A stretch of DNA of 64,000 nucleotides, from the NCBI GenBank assembly GCA_002365595.1, contig DFAM01000010.1, positions 124,001 to 188,000 of the forward strand, written 5' to 3'. The notes beneath the pieces are model-generated. The model searched no databases, was not told the origin of the DNA, and worked only from the letters and a program-made list of their open reading frames with translations. The stretch is from Acinetobacter sp. UBA3106. GTDB taxonomy: Bacteria > Pseudomonadota > Gammaproteobacteria > Pseudomonadales > Moraxellaceae. Shown here piece by piece: positions 6,641 through 16,206 of the stretch (the first letter of the stretch is position 1; each line of letters begins with the position of its first letter). The translations under genes and the position numbers were made by a program.

Positions 6641-7948
6641 ATGTTGACTAAAACATATAATTTTATAAGAGCCAGGTACTTTTGGTTGATGTACTGTGCT
6701 TTTAAACTGAACTGGAGAAACTCTTTGCGCGCTGTTCACTATAAATTTTTGATAATTATATTGCTCATGCTTGCAGCGGGTTTTGCTGTATTTCGCTGGT
6801 GGCAGGGGCCCTTGTTGCCAAGTTATACCGTGACTTCAATGCCCTTGGTGCAAACTGTAGTGGCGACCGGGCGTGTAGCGACGGTATCGCGTGCACAGAT
6901 CGGCAGTGAAATTACCGGTGTAGTGCTGGAACGTCGGGTTCAGGAGGGTGACCAAGTTGCGCCGGGTGATCTGCTTTTAGTACTGAAATCGGATGAACTT
7001 ACTGCTCAAGTGCGCCAGGCCGAGCTTGCACTGACTGAGTTAGCCAGCAGCAGACGTCCACAGGCAGCAGCAGAATTGGCGACTGCTAAAGCTCAGCTGG
7101 AACAGGCTAGCCGCGAAGCAGCACGTAGACGCAATTTAGAAGCTGGCGTACTGTCAGCAGAAGAAATAGAAAAGGCCGTTGAAGCGGAAAGAGTCGCTCG
7201 CAATAATTATGAAACAGCGCAATTAAAAGCAGCAGCATTGGCATCGGGTCAAGTAGAGGAAGCCAAGCTTCGTGAGCAACTTGCTGCAGCACAGGCGCAA
7301 TTGGCCAAGACTAAAATTCGCTCTACAGTCGCGGGTAAAGTACTGACACTTGATGTGGAGCCGGGTGATCTGATTCAGCCTGGTCAGACCTTATTCTCCA
7401 TTGCACTAGATGGCAATACGGAAATTCGGGTGCCGCTGGATGAGCGCAATTTATCCCGGCTCGCCTTAAAGCAAAAAGCCGTTGTCATCGCAGATGCTTA
7501 CCCAGAAAAGACTTTTCCTGCCCAGATCAATTTTATTGCACCGAGCATTGACCCACAGCGTGGTACGGTCGAAGTTAGATTAACCGTGGATCCAGTCCCT
7601 GAGTTTTTGCGTCAGGACATGACTGTTTCGGTGAATGTCGAAACTGACCGACGTGAGCGAGCCCTGGTGATCCCGAATGATGCTTTAAGTAGCATTAAGG
7701 GAAATAAGGCTGTGGTGCGGCTGGTACGGGATGGAAAAATACAGCATCAGCAGGTCACTTTAGGTTTACGTGGACTGGCCATGTCAGAAGTGGTTTCAGG
7801 TTTGAGGCAAGGAGATCAGATACTGGCTGATGCCGAATCTACATTAGAAGATGGTGCACGAGTACGCTTGAAACCGCAAAAAATGGCATTAGCGAGTCAG
7901 GCTGATGATACAGATAGCAAAAATGAATTACCGGTGAAATTCGATTGA
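6641..7948 (+). CDS. Periplasmic adaptor (HlyD/MacA-like) of an ABC exporter
   Basis: A membrane fusion protein of up to 435 residues that links an inner-membrane ABC exporter to an outer-membrane channel. One N-terminal transmembrane helix (about residues 35-53, FLIIILLMLAAGFAVF) is followed by a lipoyl half-motif, a long Ala/Gln/Glu-rich coiled-coil hairpin (about 125-230), the second lipoyl half (KIRSTVAGKVLTLDVEPGDL) and a beta-barrel. The start is uncertain: ATG 6641 directly follows the 15-bp inverted repeat, while TTGACT and TATAAG spaced 15 bases apart lie inside the first 10 codons, so a later ATG (6689 or 6767) is possible. Its stop overlaps the TTG start of the permease, so the operon is translationally coupled. 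Confidence 0.85.
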   Translation: MLTKTYNFIRARYFWLMYCAFKLNWRNSLRAVHYKFLIIILLMLAAGFAVFRWWQGPLLPSYTVTSMPLVQTVVATGRVATVSRAQIGSEITGVVLERRVQEGDQVAPGDLLLVLKSDELTAQVRQAELALTELASSRRPQAAAELATAKAQLEQASREAARRRNLEAGVLSAEEIEKAVEAERVARNNYETAQLKAAALASGQVEEAKLREQLAAAQAQLAKTKIRSTVAGKVLTLDVEPGDLIQPGQTLFSIALDGNTEIRVPLDERNLSRLALKQKAVVIADAYPEKTFPAQINFIAPSIDPQRGTVEVRLTVDPVPEFLRQDMTVSVNVETDRRERALVIPNDALSSIKGNKAVVRLVRDGKIQHQQVTLGLRGLAMSEVVSGLRQGDQILADAESTLEDGARVRLKPQKMALASQADDTDSKNELPVKFD

Positions 7949-9168
7949 AAAACTTTTTCGGGCGGCTTTGGACGGAGTGGACCATCGCAATCAGTTTTTT
8001 GCGAGAAGGGCGTGCGCAATCTATTATGATCACGGTGGGTGTCGCTGTGGGTGTTGCCGTGATCGTATTTATTAGCGCTTTAATTCAAGGGCTACAGTCG
8101 AATATTGTTGAACGTACTTTGGGTACTCAGGCGCATATCCGTTTGCTGTCACCGGATGAAGTGAATCTGATTGTGCCGCCTGCACCCGGTACCATACAGC
8201 TATTGCAGGAAGATAAACGCGCACAGCGACTGCGCTCGATCAATAACTGGCAGGAAATTACCGAAACCTTGGATCAGTTGCCGGTATTGACTGCTGTTTC
8301 ACCTGTAGTGTCTGGGCCTGCCTTTGTACAGCGCGGTGATGCGGTCGAATCGGTCGCCTTGGTTGGTATTAACCTGGAACGTTATCAACAGATTATTCCT
8401 TTAAAAGAGTATTTAACCAGTGGTCAGCTAAGAATAGGCGCGGATGATGTGCTGATTGGCAGTCAATTGGCCAAAGATCTGGGCGTACAAGTCGGCAGCA
8501 AGTTGCGACTGGATACTGGTCAGCAGAACAGTGCAGTGGTGAATATTGCCGGAATATTTGAACTGGGCGTGCGCGAACTGGATTCGCGTTATGTCTATCT
8601 GGATTTGAAACAGGCACAGTCCTTATTGAGTCTGCCCGGCGGCGTGACCGTAATTGATCTCACCATCGCAGATATTTTTGAGGCAGATAATGTGGCTGCA
8701 CAGATAGGACGCCTGACTTCATTGAAAGCCGAAAGCTGGATTAAAACCAATGCACAGCTCATGAATGCAATTACCGCGCAGAGTCTATCGACCAATATGA
8801 TTATTATATTTGTTGCAATTTCAGTGGCTTTTGGCATTGCCAGCGTAATGTCGGTCAGCGTGGTGCAGCGAACCCGGGAAATTGGTATTTTACGTGCAAC
8901 TGGTGCAACCCAGTCTCAAATCTTAAGAGTTTTCTTATTTCAGGGCGCAATCTTTGGCCTGCTCGGTTCGATTCTCGGCAGCGTGGTCAGTTATGGCTTA
9001 GTCTGGGTATTTAATAATTTTGGTCCAGGTTTGTTTTATATTCCGATCTCGATCAATCTGGTGATATTGGCCTTGTTACTGGCTACATTGACTGGTGTAT
9101 TGGCTGCGGCTGTGCCATCGCGACGGGCAGCGGCACTTGATCCCGTGGAGGCAATTCGTCATGTCTGA
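7945..9168 (+). CDS. ABC exporter permease, FtsX/MacB type
   Basis: A 407-residue permease with four predicted transmembrane helices: one N-terminal helix, a large periplasmic domain (about residues 50-275), then three C-terminal helices with the FtsX/LolC/MacB signature (VVQRTREIGILRATGAT and PSRRAAALDPVEAIR). It begins with TTG overlapping the adaptor stop (TTGA) and ends overlapping the ATPase start, so the three genes form one operon. DevC and MacB-like systems with this layout export peptides, glycolipids or siderophores; the substrate here is not determined. Confidence 0.9.
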   Translation: MKNFFGRLWTEWTIAISFLREGRAQSIMITVGVAVGVAVIVFISALIQGLQSNIVERTLGTQAHIRLLSPDEVNLIVPPAPGTIQLLQEDKRAQRLRSINNWQEITETLDQLPVLTAVSPVVSGPAFVQRGDAVESVALVGINLERYQQIIPLKEYLTSGQLRIGADDVLIGSQLAKDLGVQVGSKLRLDTGQQNSAVVNIAGIFELGVRELDSRYVYLDLKQAQSLLSLPGGVTVIDLTIADIFEADNVAAQIGRLTSLKAESWIKTNAQLMNAITAQSLSTNMIIIFVAISVAFGIASVMSVSVVQRTREIGILRATGATQSQILRVFLFQGAIFGLLGSILGSVVSYGLVWVFNNFGPGLFYIPISINLVILALLLATLTGVLAAAVPSRRAAALDPVEAIRHV

Positions 9169-9865
9169 GCAGTTTCAGGAAGTACTGCGTTTAGAGGGGC
9201 TGCGTAAGTCTTATAATATTGGTCAGCCTAATGAAGTTGAGGTACTGCATGGCATTGATTTGTGTATTGAGCGCAATGATTTTGCTGCACTGATTGGTCC
9301 TTCCGGCTCTGGCAAAAGTACCTTATTGAACATTCTGGGCTTGCTGGATAAACCCAGTAGTGGCGAGCTGTATTTACTGGGTCAGGCCACCAGTGGCATG
9401 GATGATAGCGGACGCACGGCACTGCGCGGCAACAGCATTGGTTTTGTGTTTCAGTTTCATCATCTGATTCAGGCCTTTACCGCCTTGAATAATGTACTGA
9501 TGCCGTTGATGCTGACCCGAGGCAAGCCCAACAAACAGGCATTAGAGCGCGCGCGTGAATTGCTGGCTGCGGTGGGCTTGGAAAAATTTGCTGACCGTAA
9601 ACCGAATGAACTTTCCGGTGGGCAGCAACAGCGGGTGGCGATTGCCCGAGCCTTGATCACTGAACCGGCATTGCTCTTGGCGGATGAACCTACAGGTAAT
9701 CTGGATACCCAGACCGCTGCTGAAATGTTTGAGCTCTTTCGTAAAGTGCATCGTGAACGTGATTGTGCTGTACTGCTGGTGACGCATGATCCACGCCTGT
9801 CAGCCACTTGTGATCGAACCATTAATCTGGTGGATGGCCGTATTGAAAGTGATTCAAAAAAATAA
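9162..9865 (+). CDS. ABC exporter ATPase (LolD/MacB-type)
   Basis: A 234-residue ATP-binding subunit. It has the Walker A GPSGSGKST, a Q-loop (FQFHHLIQAFTALNNV), the signature LSGGQQQR, the Walker B ALLLADEPTGNLD and the H-loop VTHDP. The start is ATG 9162, which overlaps the permease stop as ATGTCTGA; longer upstream readings are not supported. It powers the adaptor and permease encoded just before it. No outer-membrane partner is encoded in the window. Confidence 0.95.
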
Positions 9866-10474
9866 GTTCAGCTTATCAAGATTTATGATCATTATGGTGG
9901 GAGAACCAGCTCAAGACTCACGCCTTTGAAGTATTGTGAATTTGTTATGTAATGCTATGCAGAGGCAGTAAGAAAGCAATAATTGATCAGTCTAAGCTTG
10001 ATGTTTGGCAATGATTTATCTGCCGGAATGACACTGATAAAATCTTGCCAATATAAAAGCCAAATTAAATATAAAAAATTAAATTCAGCATTTAAGGTAT
10101 TTTTTATTTTCTGAATTGTTCGATTTAATTCAATTGCAGATATTCAATGCAAAAGATCACAGTGAAAAGATCAACAAAATAATCTTTGAATTAGTCAATA
10201 AACGTATGAGCTAAATTCAGGTAGCAGATATCTTGCAGATCATGAATCAGACCGCGGCTAAGACCCTGATTAAGATAAATAGTTATTCATATTCGAAATG
10301 CCTTTAAATTGCTCAGAAATACGTTTAAATCAATAAAAATACAATTATGAAATAGGTCGATTTCATTTTTTAGTTAAATATAGAAAAGGTGTCGAATAAC
10401 TGAGTTCAACTGATATCGGAACACATTGTAGTTTTGCCAAATAGCCTAAGTTCTAATCTCCACGAAGAGGTGAA
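9866..10474. other. Intergenic region without a recognised gene
   Basis: About 600 AT-rich bases with stop codons in all frames. A short plus-strand piece near 10120-10214 reads IFNAKDHSEKINKIIFELV and stops, which may be a relic of a coding sequence, but it is too short to assign. No repeat or RNA gene was recognised. Confidence 0.5.
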
Positions 10475-10960
10475 ATGATGAATATTGCAAAGAATACGAT
10501 ATGCCTTTGGTACGAGAATGACGCTGAAGGCGCTGCACGATTTTATGCCGAGACCCTCCCAGATTCATCCATCGGTGCGATACATCGTGCACCAGGAAAT
10601 TATCCATCTGGGCATGAGGGTGACATTATTACCGTTGAATTTACAGTACTGGGAGTTGCATGCCTCGGACTAAACGGTGGGCCAGGATTTAAGCACAGCG
10701 AAGCGTTCTCATTTCAGGTGGCAACCGAAAGCCAGGAAGAAACAGATCGCTACTGGAATGCAATTGTCGGAAATGGCGGTCAGGAGAGCGAATGTGGCTG
10801 GTGTAAGGACAAGTGGGGAATCTCTTGGCAGATTACTCCAATCGCGCTAATTAAAGCATATACCAGCCCTGACCGTGCAGCCGCCAAACGCGCATTCGAT
10901 GCCATGATGACGATGAAGAAAATTGACATTGCTGCAATAGAAGCAGCATTTCATGGTTGA
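10475..10960 (+). CDS. PhnB-like VOC family protein
   Basis: A 161-residue single-module vicinal-oxygen-chelate protein of the PhnB/DUF1338-like group often annotated as 3-demethylubiquinone methyltransferase. Typical blocks are TICLWYENDAEGAARFYAET near the start, LGLNGGPGFKHSEAFSF, and CGWCKDKWGISWQITP near residue 110. The true reaction of this family is generally unknown. Two adjacent ATGs (10475, 10478) follow GAGGTG. It stands alone between non-coding DNA and a terminator. Its third-position GC is higher than in the flanking sequence. Confidence 0.85.
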   Translation: MMNIAKNTICLWYENDAEGAARFYAETLPDSSIGAIHRAPGNYPSGHEGDIITVEFTVLGVACLGLNGGPGFKHSEAFSFQVATESQEETDRYWNAIVGNGGQESECGWCKDKWGISWQITPIALIKAYTSPDRAAAKRAFDAMMTMKKIDIAAIEAAFHG

Positions 10961-11133
10961 GATGTAAGTGATCTGAAAACTCATTCGAGTTCAGCCTGCT
11001 TGATTAGATGGCTTAACTCAAAGCATTTTGAACGGAGCTAAATTTACAAACCAAAGCAAATTGCAGAAGGTTTTTATCAGTTGCCTGATGAGAGATTGCA
11101 AAGTTAAAGTCTTCACTATCTTCAACAGAGGTC

Positions 11134-11156
11134 AAAGCAGCCGGAGCTGCTTTTTT
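11134..11156 (+). terminator. Terminator between the VOC gene and scoB
   Basis: AAAGCAGC and GCTGCTTT pair around CGGA and run into TTTTTT on the plus strand, ending plus-strand transcription just before the convergent scoB stop at 11167. Confidence 0.8.
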
Positions 11157-11166
11157 ATTGCGAAGA

Positions 11167-11814
11167 TTAAGCTGCAACGAGATCAGTGGTAATCAGTTCA
11201 ACACCTGAGGCTGCCTGGATTTGTTCTAGAGTCACATCCTTTGCAAGTTCAATCAGTTTCATGCCTTCAGCAGTAATGTCCATGACCCCCAGTTCAGTGA
11301 TGACACGGTTAACCACGCCTTGACCCGTCAGTGGCAGGGTACAATGTTTCACGATTTTCGGGCTACCATCTTTCGCACTATGCTCCATCAGGACCACAAC
11401 TTTTTGTACGCCAGCAACCAAGTCCATCGCACCCCCCATACCTTTGACTTTTTTACCCGGAATCATCCAGTTTGCAAGATCACCTGTTTCAGACACTTCC
11501 ATCGCGCCTAAAATCGCGATATTGACATGACCACCGCGAATCATGGCAAATGATTCAGAGCTTGAGAAAAATGCCGCGCCTTGACGTGCAGTGACTGTCT
11601 GTTTACCCGCGTTGATGAGGTCAGGATCAACGGTGTCTGCCGTGGGAAATTCATCGATACCGAGCAAGCCATTTTCAGACTGCAGCCAGACGTTGATGTT
11701 GTCCGGAATATAGTTGGCCACCAGTGTCGGCAGACCAATACCTAAATTGACATAGAAGCCATCTTCAAGCTCAAGCGCCGCACGCTGTGCCATTTCATTA
11801 CGTGTCCAAGCCAT
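11167..11814 (-). CDS. scoB: 3-oxoacid CoA-transferase subunit B
   Basis: A 215-residue beta subunit of a succinyl-CoA:3-ketoacid CoA-transferase. It carries the SENGLLG motif whose Glu forms the acyl-enzyme and CoA-thioester intermediate, plus GGAMDLV and GSPKIVKHCTLPLTG typical of the subunit. It starts 2 bases after the A subunit stop with a GGAGG ribosome-binding site. In this operon, fumarylacetoacetase would release acetoacetate, which ScoAB can activate to acetoacetyl-CoA using succinyl-CoA. PcaJ (3-oxoadipate transfer) is the main alternative, but the operon context favours acetoacetate. Confidence 0.9.
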   Translation of the reverse strand: MAWTRNEMAQRAALELEDGFYVNLGIGLPTLVANYIPDNINVWLQSENGLLGIDEFPTADTVDPDLINAGKQTVTARQGAAFFSSSESFAMIRGGHVNIAILGAMEVSETGDLANWMIPGKKVKGMGGAMDLVAGVQKVVVLMEHSAKDGSPKIVKHCTLPLTGQGVVNRVITELGVMDITAEGMKLIELAKDVTLEQIQAASGVELITTDLVAA

Positions 11815-11816
11815 GA

Positions 11817-12518
11817 TTAAGCCTCCGCCTTTAACGTCATTTGTTCAATGCGTTTTTCAGGGGTTGTATTCAAGACAATACGATTGACATAAATACCCGG
11901 TAGGTGGATGTCATCTGGATCGATTTCACCAATCTCAACCACCTGTTCCACTTCAACCACGGTGAACTTGCCGGCAACAGCACATTCCGGATTAAAGTTA
12001 CGTGCCGTTTTACGGAACACCAGATTGCCAGCTTTGTCTGCTTTATAGGCTTTCACCAATGCAACATCAGCAGTTAAAGTATCTTCAAGAATATATTCCT
12101 GACCATTAAAGATGCGACTTTCTTTGCCTTCGGCAATGAGAGTACCGACACCGGTACGGGTGTAAAATGCAGGAATGCCTGCACCGCCTGAACGGAGTTT
12201 TTCAGCTAATGTACCTTGTGGAGTCAGTTCAACTTCAAGTTCACCACTTAAGTATTGGCGTTCAAATTCTTTATTTTCACCGACATAAGATGAAATCATC
12301 TTTTTGATTTGTTTGGTTTGCAGTAATTTGCCTAAACCAAAGTTATCGACACCGGCGTTGTTGGAAATACAGGTCAGATTTTTAACCCCAGTATCTTTGA
12401 GTGCTTCAATCAGTGCTTCAGGAATACCACATAAACCAAAACCACCTACCGCAAGGGTTTGACCATCGGCAACAATGCCTTCCAAGGCTTCTGCTGCGCT
12501 TGCAACCAGTTTATTCAC
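11817..12518 (-). CDS. scoA: 3-oxoacid CoA-transferase subunit A
   Basis: A 233-residue alpha subunit with the CoA-transferase family I motif GGFGLCGIPEALIEAL near residues 25-40, and the conserved GTLAEKLRSGGAGIPAFYT block. The start is GTG with AAAGGATTAAGCAC upstream, 17 bases after the VOC gene. It forms the heteromeric enzyme with ScoB. Context points to activation of acetoacetate produced by the fumarylacetoacetase two genes upstream. Confidence 0.9.
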   Translation of the reverse strand: MNKLVASAAEALEGIVADGQTLAVGGFGLCGIPEALIEALKDTGVKNLTCISNNAGVDNFGLGKLLQTKQIKKMISSYVGENKEFERQYLSGELEVELTPQGTLAEKLRSGGAGIPAFYTRTGVGTLIAEGKESRIFNGQEYILEDTLTADVALVKAYKADKAGNLVFRKTARNFNPECAVAGKFTVVEVEQVVEIGEIDPDDIHLPGIYVNRIVLNTTPEKRIEQMTLKAEA

Positions 12519-12535
12519 GTGCTTAATCCTTTAAA

Positions 12536-13111
12536 TCAATGATCTACTTTTGCAGCTGCTGAGTTATTTTCAAGCTCGTCTGCATGTAAGAAATGGGTAT
12601 GGTGTGGGGCACGTTTGGTTTTTGACCATTCTTCCAACATCTCGTGTTTCATTTTTTCGCTAATCATGGCGATTTTTTCAGGTGCTTTTTCATCATCATA
12701 TGCCAACTCTAAACGGTGACCATTTGGATCGAAGAAGTAAATGGAATGGAAAATGCCGTGATTGGTAATGCCCAAAACATTTATGCCATTGGCTTCCAAA
12801 TGTGCTTTGGCTTCAATTAATGCCGCGCGGTCTTTAACCTTTAAGGCAATGTGCTGAACCCATTTTGGGGTGTTTTCATCACGCCCCATTTCAGGTTGGG
12901 TTGGCAGTTCAAAGAAGGCCAAAACGTTGCCATTACCGGCATCTAAAAATAAATGCATATACGGATCAAAGGCTTTGGTGGATGGCACATGATCTTCGGC
13001 AAATGCCAAAATAAAGTTCATGTTCAGATTTTTTTTGTACCAGTCCACCGTTTCTTTGGCATCTTTGCAACGGTATGCCACATGGTGAATTTTTTCAATT
13101 TGTATTGCCAT
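12536..13111 (-). CDS. VOC-superfamily protein in the homogentisate-type operon; candidate ring-cleavage dioxygenase or glyoxalase
   Basis: A 191-residue protein built of two beta-alpha-beta-beta-beta modules. Potential metal ligands sit at the usual VOC places: His9/His10 (KIHHVAYR), Glu68 (FFELP), His87 (VQHIALKV) and Glu135 (GHRLELAYDD). Type I extradiol dioxygenases and glyoxalase I both use such residues. It lies between maiA and scoA in an operon that handles products of homogentisate cleavage, while no cupin-type HmgA is present. It may therefore do the cleavage or a related isomerisation; that is inference. A glutathione-related side role is the main alternative. Confidence 0.7.
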   Translation of the reverse strand: MAIQIEKIHHVAYRCKDAKETVDWYKKNLNMNFILAFAEDHVPSTKAFDPYMHLFLDAGNGNVLAFFELPTQPEMGRDENTPKWVQHIALKVKDRAALIEAKAHLEANGINVLGITNHGIFHSIYFFDPNGHRLELAYDDEKAPEKIAMISEKMKHEMLEEWSKTKRAPHHTHFLHADELENNSAAAKVDH

Positions 13112-13136
13112 TTTAGATGTCCTTTTCTTGAAGAAA

Positions 13137-13775
13137 TTAAGCCGCTTCTTGCTGTGCTTCTGGGGCAGCGTTTTTAAACGCTTCTAAGGTGTTGCAATGT
13201 TGATAAATCGAGGAAATTTTTGGATAAGCCGTTAAATCCACATTAAAACGTAAGGCGTTATAGACTTGTGGAATCAGGCAGCAATCCGCAAATGTCGGCT
13301 GGTCGCCAAAGCAAAAACGGCCATTGGAATTGTGGAGTAAGGCTTCCAAAGTTTGAAAACCAAGCGCTACCCAGTGGCGATACCAGGTATTTTTTTGCTC
13401 ATCTGAGACTTGCAACGGCCCTGACAGGTATTGCAAAACACGCAGATTGTTCAGTGGATGAATGTCACAGGCAATGGCGAGACTGAAGGCACGGACCAAA
13501 GCACGTTGCTGAACATTTTGAGGAAGCAGTACTGTATCGGGATACTGTTCTTCCAGATATTCCAAAATGCTTAGCGATTGACTGAGCTGAAATTCATCCT
13601 CAACTAGAGTGGGTACCAATTCTGATGGATTCAGCGTTTTATAGGCATCGCTGTGCTGTTCGCCGCTGTTATTAACCAAATGCACGGGAATATAATTGGC
13701 ATTTAAACTTTTTAAATTCAGTGCAATGCGAACCCTATAGGCCGCAGAGCTACGAAAATAGGTATAAAGTTGCAT
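13137..13775 (-). CDS. maiA: Maleylacetoacetate isomerase (zeta-class GST)
   Basis: A 212-residue zeta-class glutathione transferase that isomerises maleylacetoacetate to fumarylacetoacetate using glutathione. The N-terminal thioredoxin-like half has FRSSAAYRVRIALNL, where the family normally reads SSCxxR, so the Cys is replaced by Ala while the catalytic Ser pair remains. NPSELVPTL and the QSLSILEYLEE glutathione-binding block follow. It starts 17 bases after fahA. A second paralogue at 21876 belongs to the gentisate pathway. Confidence 0.9.
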   Translation of the reverse strand: MQLYTYFRSSAAYRVRIALNLKSLNANYIPVHLVNNSGEQHSDAYKTLNPSELVPTLVEDEFQLSQSLSILEYLEEQYPDTVLLPQNVQQRALVRAFSLAIACDIHPLNNLRVLQYLSGPLQVSDEQKNTWYRHWVALGFQTLEALLHNSNGRFCFGDQPTFADCCLIPQVYNALRFNVDLTAYPKISSIYQHCNTLEAFKNAAPEAQQEAA

Positions 13776-13792
13776 GGCTTTGATCCTCGGTA

Positions 13793-15073
13793 TTACTGAA
13801 AATCAAACTGAAGCGCAGGCAGGATTTTGCCAGTCACTTCGCCAAAACCAATGCGTAAACCGTCTTTTTCACAATGACCTTTCATAATCACGCTGTCGCC
13901 ATCCTGGATGAAGGTACGTTGTTCGCCATTGGACAACATCAGTGGCTTCGTCGCATTCCAGGTAATTTCGAGCAGTGAACCATAAGAATCTGGAGTTGGA
14001 CCTGAAATGGTACCTGAACCCATCAGATCACCGACTTGTACGTTACAGCCTGCAATCGTGTGATGTGCCAATTGCTGCGCCATCGACCAGTACATGTATT
14101 TAAAATTGGTTTCACAAATCACATCGGCCTGCGATGCTTGTTCCGCTTGAATTTCTACAGACAGATGGATGTCATAGCTGTTTGCGGCATGATCTTCACG
14201 TAAATACGCCAGAGGCTGCGGCTCTTGAACAGGTGAGCTGGTTTTAAAAGGCTCAAGTGCTTCTAAAGTCACAATCCATGGCGAAATGGAAGAGGCAAAT
14301 GTTTTGGAGTTGAACGGACCGAGTGGCACATATTCCCATTGCTGTAAATCACGTGCTGACCAGTCATTAAACAGCACCATACCAAAGATGTGATCCCATG
14401 CATTTTCAATCGAAATTGGCTTACCCAATGTATTTGGTTTGCCAATGATAAAACCGGTTTCAAGTTCAAAATCGAGCTTACGGCATGCCGAAAATTGTGG
14501 ACGTTCTTCATTTGGCAGTTTGATCTGACCCGATGGACGCACAATGTCGGTACCGCTGACAATCACTGAACTGGCACGGCCGTTATAGCCGACAGGCAGT
14601 TCTGACCAGTTGGCTAAAAGTGCATTTTTCGGGTCACGGAACATGCAGCCCACATTGGTGGCGTGTTCTTTTGAAGAATAGAAATCGGTATAGCCTGGAA
14701 CATGAACCGGCAAATGTAAAGTGACATCAGCCTGTTTAAAGAATGCCTGTTCACGAAGTTCAGCGTTATCACGTAATTCAGCATTGTCTGCAGACAATAA
14801 ATCTTGCAATTCTGCGCGAACTTTTGACCAGTTGGCTTTGCCTGAATCAATAAATTTGTTCAAGGTCGGCTGATTAAAATACTGTTCATCCGCTTGAATG
14901 GCTAAATAGCCTTTAGCTTCCAGTACGGCAAGATCAACCACCCATTCACCCAAGGCCACCCCAATACGACGTGTACCTTCAGGCGTTTCACTAAATACGC
15001 CGTAAGGTAAATTCTGGATGGGGAAATCTGAATCCTGAGCAACCTCAATAAACGATTTTAACTGGTGAGTCAT
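13793..15073 (-). CDS. fahA: Fumarylacetoacetase
   Basis: A 426-residue fumarylacetoacetate hydrolase, splitting fumarylacetoacetate into fumarate and acetoacetate. Family blocks visible are VPGYTDFYSSKEHATNVG (catalytic His and Asp), RPQFSACRKLDFELETGFI (metal-binding Glu residues), FNDWSARDLQQWEYVPLGPF and GDLMGSGTISGP. Length is that of the full two-domain enzyme. A longer reading begins upstream; MTHQLKS at 15073 is chosen because AAGGAA lies 7 bases before it. It is the first gene of the minus-strand operon and faces the IclR regulator across a shared promoter region. Confidence 0.95.
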   Translation of the reverse strand: MTHQLKSFIEVAQDSDFPIQNLPYGVFSETPEGTRRIGVALGEWVVDLAVLEAKGYLAIQADEQYFNQPTLNKFIDSGKANWSKVRAELQDLLSADNAELRDNAELREQAFFKQADVTLHLPVHVPGYTDFYSSKEHATNVGCMFRDPKNALLANWSELPVGYNGRASSVIVSGTDIVRPSGQIKLPNEERPQFSACRKLDFELETGFIIGKPNTLGKPISIENAWDHIFGMVLFNDWSARDLQQWEYVPLGPFNSKTFASSISPWIVTLEALEPFKTSSPVQEPQPLAYLREDHAANSYDIHLSVEIQAEQASQADVICETNFKYMYWSMAQQLAHHTIAGCNVQVGDLMGSGTISGPTPDSYGSLLEITWNATKPLMLSNGEQRTFIQDGDSVIMKGHCEKDGLRIGFGEVTGKILPALQFDFQ

Positions 15074-15274
15074 GTCCATGTTCCTTATGTAAAACCACCG
15101 GATTGCATGCAACCCTGATATTCATTTTTGCGTCTAATGATCTGTAAATCAGGCTGTCAATTAAATATAAAAATATTAAAAACAATAATTTATATATTTT
15201 TATAGAAATTCATGCTTCTGATGTTCAAGACCTATTGATTTTTGGGATTAATCTCATCATACTGATTTTCATAA

Positions 15275-15312
15275 ATTACGCAATACATAAATTAATTACG
15301 TATAACGTAAAT
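15275..15312. promoter_or_regulatory. Tandem dyad, probable IclR operator
   Basis: Two 18-base units spaced 20 bases apart, ATTACGCAATACATAAAT (15275-15292) and ATTACGTATAACGTAAAT (15295-15312). The second contains the palindrome TTACGT-ATA-ACGTAA. The pair sits in the divergent region between fahA and the IclR gene, where an autoregulating IclR protein would bind. Confidence 0.55.
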
Positions 15313-15420
15313 TTAAATAAAATGAATTGAGATTTCTCGATGCTCTCATTCAATCTGGTTCTTGGTAATCAGATGGCTTCGGGTAGAATAGACGTCATAG
15401 AAAATGAGAGTTATCGACTA

Positions 15421-16206
15421 ATGTCTGAAGAAAAAACACAAGGTGGTGTGCAATCCTTAGAAGTGGGTTTGGGTGTGCTTGATGCTTTAATTGCGCATCG
15501 TAATCCCATGATGCTGAAGGAACTGGCGGAAGCCTTGACCATGCATCCGGCAAAAGTGCATCGCTATGTGGTGAGTCTGGTGCGCATGAATTATGCTAAG
15601 CAGCTTGAAGATGGACGTTATGCCCTGGGTGATCAGGCATGGCGGCTAGGCCTGCAATGCATTCAGCGTACCGATGTGATTCAGGCAGCACAGCCGTATA
15701 TTCAGGCTTTGCATCGTGAAATTCACTGTGGCTTACAAATCAGTCGCTGGACCTCGCAAGGGCCATTGATTGTGCAGTTTATTGAACCTGATCAGCCGGT
15801 ATCGGTCATTACTCGTGTCGGTTCGATCATGCCACTTTTGAACTCGGCAACCGGTCGCGCATTTGCGAGCTTTATGCCAGAAAATATGGTTCGTCCTTTA
15901 CTTGAACGTGAATGGCAGAACAAACAACAACAGGGCGTACAGGTTTATCCGGCAAACTGGAACGAATTTTTAGAGATGAAACAGGGTATTGTGTTACAGG
16001 GCGCAGCGACTGTTTCAGGCGATATGTTGGTGGGTGTGAACTCATTTTGTGTCCCGGTATTTAATAGTCATGGCGACATTGAGTTCTGTATTGCAGCACT
16101 GGGTAATGAGGCGTATTTGCCGATGGACTTTGAACATGAAAAGGTTCGTGTTTTAAAAGCTACAGCGCAGGCACTCACAGATTTTGTAACGAAAGGGCAA
16201 GCGTAG
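15421..16206 (+). CDS. IclR-family transcriptional regulator of the homogentisate-type pathway
   Basis: A 261-residue regulator with an N-terminal winged helix (MLKELAEALTMHPAKVHRYV as recognition region) and a C-terminal GAF-like effector domain (GSIMPLLNSATGRAFASFMP, AALGNEAY). An upstream ATG at 15340 gives 288 residues, but the conserved portion starts after MSEEKTQGGVQSLEVGLGVL, so ATG 15421 is preferred. It lies divergent to fahA and upstream of the hydroxylase pair, so it most likely controls both; HmgR of Pseudomonas, an IclR protein responding to homogentisate, is the closest functional analogue known to me. The tandem dyad at 15275-15312 is a candidate operator. Confidence 0.85.
   Translation: MSEEKTQGGVQSLEVGLGVLDALIAHRNPMMLKELAEALTMHPAKVHRYVVSLVRMNYAKQLEDGRYALGDQAWRLGLQCIQRTDVIQAAQPYIQALHREIHCGLQISRWTSQGPLIVQFIEPDQPVSVITRVGSIMPLLNSATGRAFASFMPENMVRPLLEREWQNKQQQGVQVYPANWNEFLEMKQGIVLQGAATVSGDMLVGVNSFCVPVFNSHGDIEFCIAALGNEAYLPMDFEHEKVRVLKATAQALTDFVTKGQA

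Noticed and set aside
11167..12518. pcaIJ (3-oxoadipate CoA-transferase) assignment
   Set aside because: The sequence family allows it, but the genes lie behind fahA and maiA, not with other beta-ketoadipate genes, so acetoacetate is the better substrate.
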